A stretch of DNA of 64,000 nt, taken from JACRCT01 sp049841135 (lineage in GTDB: Bacteria > Myxococcota > Myxococcia > Myxococcales > UBA5297). Shown in pieces: positions 59,478-64,000 of this stretch. A program made the translations under genes and the position numbers. The notes below the pieces were generated by a model. That model saw only the letters and a program-made list of their open reading frames with translations. It ran no database searches and had not been told where the DNA came from. Numbering within the stretch: the stretch's first letter is position 1; each line of letters begins with the position of its first letter. The DNA lies in the NCBI GenBank assembly GCA_049841135.1, contig JASGHK010000005.1:186001-250000 (forward strand), given 5' to 3'.

Positions 59478-60166
59478 TATGCTCCTCCTTCCGTGGTCGG
59501 CTTCTGGAATCGCTCGAGCGTCTGCGCGCAGGTTCGCAGCAGAACGCCCTTCTCCACTCCGAGGATCCGCTCGACGGCGGTCATCGTCGCGTTGACTCGG
59601 CGCGAGGCCAGCTCCGCTGCGTCCGGGCTCCCGGAGCGCAACAGGCGCATCGAGCCCTCCGCCGAGGCCTCGACGAACTCGAGCAGCAAATCGGTGGTGG
59701 TCGCAGCGTCTTCCACCTGGAACTGGCCGGCGGCAGCGCCCTGGGCGATCAGCTCCCGGAAGTGCGGACGGACGAGCTCCCGATAGGCCTTGCTCACCCG
59801 AGCTCGGAGCGTCGCGTTGTGCTCCTTGGCGAGGCCGTCCCAGACTTCGCCGACCTCCGCCGCATGCTTCACGCGGAACCGCCGTCCTTGGCTCAAGTAG
59901 CCGGCCAGCTTCTCAATCGGTGAACCCTCTCCCTTGAGCGTCGGCTCGACCGCCTGCCATCCCTGCTGCGCCAGACGCTCGCAGGCGGCCTCGATCAACG
60001 CGTCCTTGGTCCGGAAGTAGTGGAAGAACGTCCCCTTGGAGAGCTTGGCCCTGGCGACGATGACGTCGACCGAGGTGTCCTCGAAGCTGCGCTCGCTCAT
60101 CAGCGCGAAGGCCGCGTCGATGAACGCTCCGCGGGTGTCCATGAAGCCGCTCTTCTTCTCCGCCAT
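59477..60166 (-). CDS. TetR family transcriptional regulator
   Basis: 229 aa. The N-terminal helix-turn-helix (RGAFIDAAFALMSERSFEDTSVDVIVARAKLSKGTFFHYFRTKDALI) is typical of the family. The C-terminal ligand-binding domain is helical and unrecognised. It starts at 60166 and is first in a two-gene operon with a membrane methyltransferase. Palindromic operators at 60182-60222 in its own upstream region suggest autorepression relieved by a ligand. Confidence 0.93.
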   Translation of the reverse strand: MAEKKSGFMDTRGAFIDAAFALMSERSFEDTSVDVIVARAKLSKGTFFHYFRTKDALIEAACERLAQQGWQAVEPTLKGEGSPIEKLAGYLSQGRRFRVKHAAEVGEVWDGLAKEHNATLRARVSKAYRELVRPHFRELIAQGAAAGQFQVEDAATTTDLLLEFVEASAEGSMRLLRSGSPDAAELASRRVNATMTAVERILGVEKGVLLRTCAQTLERFQKPTTEGGA

Positions 60167-60181
60167 GGTTCGCCTCGCCTG

Positions 60182-60222
60182 TAGACCAACAGTCTAGGCC
60201 AGCAGTCTAGACCGGCGGTCTA
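60182..60222. promoter_or_regulatory. Tandem TetR operators
   Basis: A perfect palindrome TAGACC-GGC-GGTCTA (60208-60222) and a second one TAGAC-CAACA-GTCTA (60182-60196) with the same half-site, about 26 bp centre to centre, lie 16-56 bp upstream of the TetR start. A lone GTCTAG half-site at 60205 sits between them. The arrangement fits two TetR dimers. Confidence 0.75.
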
Positions 60223-60368
60223 CAGCATCCTCTCTTGGGCGACAAATCGTAGATGCGGGACCGCAGCAGACTCCCAATGACTTCAGGCACTTGCCAACTA
60301 CACACCGAGGAAGATCGGGCACTTGGGGTGCGCTCGTAGGGATCGTTCCCACATCCAGCGGCAACCTT

Positions 60369-60386
60369 TGGTCGACCGTTCGACCA
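60369..60386. promoter_or_regulatory. Palindrome upstream of the 60403 gene
   Basis: TGGTCGA-CCGT-TCGACCA, a perfect 7-bp inverted repeat with a 4-base centre, ends 16 bp before the ATG at 60403. It could be an operator or a leader hairpin just before the AGGGAGA ribosome site. Confidence 0.45.
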
Positions 60387-60402
60387 TCAGGGAGACTCAC
60401 CG

Positions 60403-60939
60403 ATGCCGCGCCGCCTGCTCTTCGCCGCCTGCCTGACCGCTCTCACCGCTCTGACCGCTTGCTCGGATCCTCCCAAGGGCCACTGCAGCGGGACGCTGGC
60501 CGGCAAGTCCTTCGACGCCGACCTCGACCCCGAGAGCGAGTTCCGCATCGTCCAGCGCCAGGTCTGCACCCAGTCCCGCAACAAGATGCGCTGGTCGTTC
60601 AGCTACGGCCAAGGTGCGCTGAAGATCTCCGCGCTCTCGACCCAGACCACCAACAGCGCCATCTCGGGCCAGGAGCTGTCCTTGCCGCCGCCCTTCGAGA
60701 CCGCCTCGTTCGAGGAGTGGAGCGTCCTTGCCCCGACCAACACGGAACTGGCTCCCGGCGGTGTGGTGACCCTGCCGCAGAACTTCGACCTGTCGGACAG
60801 CGTCTTCGGCAACTTCGCGATGGCCCTCGCCGACGGCTCGAAGCTCGAGTGCAGCTTCAGCCTGCCGAAGGGCCCCGACGAGGGCTTCGACATCGACTGC
60901 CCCGACGAGCACCACCACGACGACGACGACTGGGATTGA
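60403..60939 (+). CDS. Lipoprotein with His/Asp-rich tail
   Basis: 178 aa. Signal MPRRLLFAACLTALTALTAC with lipobox LTAC. Four cysteines in the mature part (HCSGT, VCTQS, ECSFS, DCPDE) probably pair. The tail DEHHHDDDDWD is a likely metal-binding site for zinc, nickel or copper. The body is unrecognised and beta-rich. AGGGAGA is the ribosome site. Confidence 0.7.
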   Translation: MPRRLLFAACLTALTALTACSDPPKGHCSGTLAGKSFDADLDPESEFRIVQRQVCTQSRNKMRWSFSYGQGALKISALSTQTTNSAISGQELSLPPPFETASFEEWSVLAPTNTELAPGGVVTLPQNFDLSDSVFGNFAMALADGSKLECSFSLPKGPDEGFDIDCPDEHHHDDDDWD

Positions 60940-60967
60940 TTGGGCGAACCGCGGCGGCCCGACGCCC

Positions 60968-61924
60968 TCACGGCTGGCCCGGGGCCGCCCCCTGGGCGGT
61001 CTGCAGCAGCTTTTGGACTCGCGCGTCGCCCGGCTCGGCCGCAAGCGCCGCCTCGAGCTCAGCGATGGCCCCCTGCACCTCGCCCATCTGCAGCAGCAGC
61101 GCCGCCAGGTTCACGCGCGGAGCGACGAGCGCGGGGTTGGCCTCGGCGGCCCGCCGGTAGCTCTCCATCGCCTCCCGCCTCCGGCCCAGCCGCGCCAGGG
61201 CGATGCCCACGTTGTTCCAGCCCGCCGCGAAGTCGGGCTCGATCGCCACCGCCGCTTCGAACTCGCCGAGCGCGGCCTGCCAGTCCACCGTCGCTCCCGC
61301 AGCGAGCGCGCGGTCGATGAGGTCCCAGCCTCGGTTGTTGTGGAAGTGCGCCACCGCCTCCACGTCGTCCATCAGCCGGTAGCGCTGCACCGGTCCGAGG
61401 CGCGCGAAGTCCAGCCCCACCCGCTCGTCGCCGACGTCGACCGCAGCGGTGACGTGACCCGAGCGCAGCGTGATGCCCCCCGACACCTCCCGCGTCTCCT
61501 GCACCCGGTGCGAGGCGTCCATGTACTCGGCGCGCACGCCCACGGCCCGCGCCAGCCCGATGAAGATGCTGGCGAGATCCAGGCAGTTCCCCGAGCGGCG
61601 CTCGAGCGCCTTCTGGGCGCCCACCGTCTCGACCTCCGCGTAGGTGAGGCCGAAGTCCGCGGGGTCGAACATCGCCTCCACCAGCGCGCTCACCTTGGTG
61701 CGGTCGGTGAGCTTCTTGCCCGAGGCGACGATCTCCTTGGCGTGAGCGATGACCTCGGGCGGCAGCTCGAACGGCACCGTCGCCGACAGCTCCGGGCGCT
61801 CCGGCACACGCCTCATCAGCTCGCGCCGTAGCTGGCCCGGACCGTAGACCCGCTGGTGCTGGGCGGCGGCGCAGCCACCCAGCGACACCCCCAGCAGGAT
61901 TGCCAGCCCAAGTCTCACCGCCAC
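60968..61924 (-). CDS. TPR lipoprotein with transglutaminase-like domain
   Basis: 318 aa from GTG at 61924; an ATG at 61981 is in frame but would put 35 residues before the lipobox LGGC. Residues 40-195 resemble a transglutaminase-like core, with Cys in RRSGNCLDLASIFIGLARAVG and His in LRSGHVTAAVDVG. Residues 215-310 are three TPR units (WQAALGEFEAAVAIEPDFAAGWNNVG, RREAMESYRRAAEANPALVAPRVN, ...). It is probably an outer-membrane or periplasmic assembly or processing factor. Confidence 0.75.
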   Translation of the reverse strand: MAVRLGLAILLGVSLGGCAAAQHQRVYGPGQLRRELMRRVPERPELSATVPFELPPEVIAHAKEIVASGKKLTDRTKVSALVEAMFDPADFGLTYAEVETVGAQKALERRSGNCLDLASIFIGLARAVGVRAEYMDASHRVQETREVSGGITLRSGHVTAAVDVGDERVGLDFARLGPVQRYRLMDDVEAVAHFHNNRGWDLIDRALAAGATVDWQAALGEFEAAVAIEPDFAAGWNNVGIALARLGRRREAMESYRRAAEANPALVAPRVNLAALLLQMGEVQGAIAELEAALAAEPGDARVQKLLQTAQGAAPGQP

Positions 61925-62004
61925 CCCGCATCGGCCCTCGCCGCCCACGGCCCCAACACTAGCGCCGTGGCTGCGGTCCATGTGTCACGGCCCGGTCACG
62001 GCGC

Positions 62005-62038
62005 GCGGAGAAGGTTTCGCCAGCGAAATCTTCTCCGC
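62005..62038 (-). terminator. Long hairpin after the HEAT-repeat operon
   Basis: GCGGAGAAGGTTTCGC (62005-62020) pairs with 62023-62038 over 16 bp with one G.T, leaving a two-base centre (CA), so in practice a 14-15 bp stem. It lies 60 bp beyond the stop of the 62098 gene and is probably its terminator. Confidence 0.65.
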
Positions 62039-62097
62039 TCAGCCCCGTCCCGCCCCATCGGTTCTCCGTCTGCGCGCCGCCCCGACGCGAGGTGCGC

Positions 62098-63462
62098 TCA
62101 GGCCTTGCTCTTCTCGGGCTCGTGCGGCGCCACGCTCAGCCCCGCTACCGCCTCATCGTCGACCTGCGACATCGAGAGCCGTCCCTCCGCCGCATCTCCC
62201 AGCCGGCCCTGGATGCGCCGCACCGCCTCCCGGGCCGCGTCGCGCAGAGCGCCCGGCAGCACCGCGTTCGCCAGCGGCAGCAGCGGCTCGACCGCGCGCA
62301 CGTCACCGAGCTTGCCCAGTGCCACCACCGCCGCGTGCCGGGCCTCCGCGTCGCCGTGACCGAGCAACTGGACGAGCGGCGGCTGGCCACGCGGGTCGCC
62401 CATCTGCGCCAACGCGATGGCTGCAGCCCGAGCGACGGAGGCGTCGGCAGAGCCGCACAGCTCGCCGATCCGAGGCAACACCGTCGCGTCTCGCCGCTCG
62501 GCCGCGGCCTTCATCGCCGCGCAGAGCTCCTCGGGCTCTGCCGACTCGAGCATCCGCGCCACGTGCCGCCGGACTTCGTCGCCGTCGGAGATCTCGACCA
62601 TCCGCTGCAGCGCGGCGATGCGCGCCTCGCTCGGGACCGGAGACGACGACTGCGACTCCAGCAGCCTCGAGACCATCGCCCGCTCCTCGTCGCCTCCCAG
62701 GACCTTCGCGGCAGCCAGGAGCACGCTCGGGTTCGTGCCGCCGAGCGCATGCCGCGCGGCCTCGCGCGCCGCAGGGTGTCCGGGGTAGTGCCCCGCGAGC
62801 GTCTCCAGCAGGCGCAGCTGCACCGGGGGATCGGTCTCGTCCTTCAGGTTGCGCGCCAGCGTCTCGGGGACGCCCGTGACGCGCAGGAGCGTAGCGGCGT
62901 CGAGCATCGCCCGGACGAGCGGCACGATGTGCTCCACCTCGTCGAGGATCCTCAGCTCCTCGACCATTAGCTTGCCGTCCACCAGGGCCATCGACCGGTC
63001 GGCGGCGAAGAGGAGCCCCACGAAAGCGCGAGCCTTCGGGCCGAGCGCCGCGCGCACGCTGTCCTCGGGGCCCGACGCCTTCACGTGCTGGTCGAACACT
63101 TCGTCGCCCAGCGTGACCTGCTCCTGTCCGAGTACGGCGCCGTGGTCGTCGCCGCGCAGGACCCGCGACAACGTCTGGCCTTTGGCGTGCAGCACCACGT
63201 CCGTCGGGATGCCTCGGGCGGTCACCAGGAAGCGCGCACACTGCCCCTTGCCCCGCAGGATCTCGGCCACCTCGAAGCGGCAGCCCTCCGCCAGGCCCTC
63301 GAGCCTTCGCAGCTCGCCGCGCTTCGCCGGGTTGAACGTGCCTCCCAGCTCGCGGGCAGCGCGCGCCCACACCCGGTCGGTGTGCTGCTCCTGCCGTCGC
63401 GAGAAGTACTTGACGAAGGCGATGAGCCCGCCGACCAGTCCGATGAACGCCAGGGTTCCCAC
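62098..63462 (-). CDS. HEAT-repeat protein with N-terminal membrane anchor
   Basis: 454 aa. One membrane helix (LAFIGLVGGLIAFVKYF) at the N-terminus is followed by an unrecognised domain (about 30-190). About seven HEAT/PBS-lyase-like repeats follow (about 195-430; AARHALGGTNPSVLLAAAKVLGG, VARAAAIALAQMGDPRGQPPLVQLLGHGDAEARHAAVVALGKLGD). It probably acts as a scaffold facing the cytoplasm. Third gene after the sigma factor and a small membrane protein, 16 bp downstream. Confidence 0.75.
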   Translation of the reverse strand: MGTLAFIGLVGGLIAFVKYFSRRQEQHTDRVWARAARELGGTFNPAKRGELRRLEGLAEGCRFEVAEILRGKGQCARFLVTARGIPTDVVLHAKGQTLSRVLRGDDHGAVLGQEQVTLGDEVFDQHVKASGPEDSVRAALGPKARAFVGLLFAADRSMALVDGKLMVEELRILDEVEHIVPLVRAMLDAATLLRVTGVPETLARNLKDETDPPVQLRLLETLAGHYPGHPAAREAARHALGGTNPSVLLAAAKVLGGDEERAMVSRLLESQSSSPVPSEARIAALQRMVEISDGDEVRRHVARMLESAEPEELCAAMKAAAERRDATVLPRIGELCGSADASVARAAAIALAQMGDPRGQPPLVQLLGHGDAEARHAAVVALGKLGDVRAVEPLLPLANAVLPGALRDAAREAVRRIQGRLGDAAEGRLSMSQVDDEAVAGLSVAPHEPEKSKA

Positions 63463-63478
63463 GCGCTCTCCCGTCGGC

Positions 63479-63745
63479 TCACGCGGCCGCGCCGCGCACG
63501 ATGGCCCAGAGCATCGCTCCGAACGGAGTCGTCAGCAGCAGCGCCACCGCCGCCGCCAGCGCCAGGCCGCCGTTCATCAGCGGCCGCGCCTTGACGAGCC
63601 CCAGCCACTCCTCGAACAGCGGCACGCTCTCGCGCTCCACCCGCTCCTCCACCTCTCGCCGCATCCGCGCGATCTGCGAGCGGGTCGGCTCGAGCGCCCT
63701 CTCGGCCTCGCGCAGCGCGCCGTCCTCCGGGTCCCAGGTCGTCAT
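63479..63745 (-). CDS. Small membrane protein, 88 aa
   Basis: An acidic/basic amphipathic helix (about residues 10-45) and one C-terminal membrane helix (GLALAAAVALLLTTPFGAMLWAIV). Its ATG overlaps the sigma factor's TGA (ATGA), a sign of translational coupling. By position it could be the sigma factor's membrane anti-sigma factor, but it lacks a recognisable zinc or ASD motif, so this is only an inference. Confidence 0.65.
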   Translation of the reverse strand: MTTWDPEDGALREAERALEPTRSQIARMRREVEERVERESVPLFEEWLGLVKARPLMNGGLALAAAVALLLTTPFGAMLWAIVRGAAA

Positions 63746-64000
63746 GGCGTCTCCTTCAGCTTCTCCTGCAGACGCTCCAGCAGCTTCTGGCGCTGGCGCT
63801 CGCAGATCTTGCGGACGTTGGCCTCGTTCAGGCCCATCGCCTCGCCCACCTCGGCGGCACTGAGCTCGGCGCCGTAGCGCAGCGAGAGCACCTCCCGCTC
63901 TCGCGGCGGCAGCTCGGCCATCGCCGCCAGCAGCGCCTGCTTGCGCCGGGCCGCATCGAGCGCTTCGCCCGGGTCCTCGTGCGGCTCGGAGACGGCCTCC
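63742..64000 (-). CDS. ECF sigma factor, C-terminal part (runs off the window)
   Basis: The visible 85 residues are the end of a sigma-70-family protein: region 4 with LPPREREVLSLRYGAELSAAEVGEAMGLNEANVRKICERQRQKLL, the helix-turn-helix that reads the -35 element. The N-terminal region 2 lies beyond 64000. It heads the operon with 63479 and 62098. Confidence 0.9.
   Translation of the reverse strand, partial: EAVSEPHEDPGEALDAARRKQALLAAMAELPPREREVLSLRYGAELSAAEVGEAMGLNEANVRKICERQRQKLLERLQEKLKETP

Noticed and set aside
60420..60460. A further short tandem repeat (ACCGCTCTG units)
   Set aside because: The period is 9 and it encodes LTALTALTAC in a signal peptide, so it reflects protein sequence rather than the period-10 intergenic family.

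Overview
The window is about 70% GC, densely coded on both strands, and almost certainly comes from a myxobacterium-like member of the Myxococcota. The reasons are the many secreted lipoproteins with Asp/Ala/Gly-rich linkers, sigma-54 activators, Ser/Thr kinases with an HRDISPQN-type catalytic loop, a TIGR02996 repeat-companion protein, and numerous taxon-restricted outer-membrane proteins. No ribosomal or core-metabolism island is present. This is a genomic accessory and envelope region.

Layout. 0.3-9.4 kb: a hypothetical gene, then a sigma-54 two-component system (histidine kinase and NtrC-type regulator) divergent from a three-gene envelope operon (LolA-like lipoprotein carrier, outer-membrane barrel, RND/MMPL transporter). 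A consensus sigma-54 promoter and a palindrome lie between them. 9.4-25 kb: lipoproteins, a 1204-residue two-module lipoprotein, a beta-propeller protein and two decayed partial gene copies. At 23.66-25.07 kb there is a thioredoxin-TPR gene whose first redox cysteine codon is TGA, so it is a selenoprotein candidate. 25-37 kb: a lipocalin-like protein, a TonB-like protein, a maltose O-acetyltransferase-like enzyme, an Hsp70, two paralogous outer-membrane proteins and an HtrA protease. 37-44 kb: a minus-strand operon of a barrel-like protein, a von Willebrand A lipoprotein and a 1331-residue cysteine-rich repeat lipoprotein. 44-52.3 kb: a membrane glycosyltransferase, a kinase, a transglutaminase lipoprotein, an inositol-phosphatase/HAD fusion and a GGDEF response regulator. 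52.4-54.1 kb: an IS110-family (IS1111-like) insertion sequence that has split a dispersed repeat.

55.7-58.2 kb is the most interesting part. A bacterial Ro60 orthologue (Rsr, TROVE plus vWA) sits behind a near-consensus sigma-54 promoter. It is followed by five tandem copies of one structured RNA, which I interpret as a Y RNA array. In two copies the Ro-binding stem, closed by a GNRA tetraloop, replaces the anticodon loop of an otherwise canonical tRNA body. In another copy the stem encloses a tRNA-like fragment. 58.2-64 kb: a hypothetical gene, a TetR/methyltransferase pair with operators, small lipoproteins, and an ECF sigma factor/HEAT-repeat operon running off the right end.

Six genes (near 15.36, 18.15, 29.42, 45.3-45.4, 46.70 and 52.00 kb) carry apparent single-base frameshifts inside otherwise conserved reading frames. 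Two of them are single extra Gs. These may be assembly errors or recent decay, so such genes are annotated end to end with the break noted. At least six families of short dispersed or tandem repeats lie in intergenic spaces, mostly at gene 3' ends.
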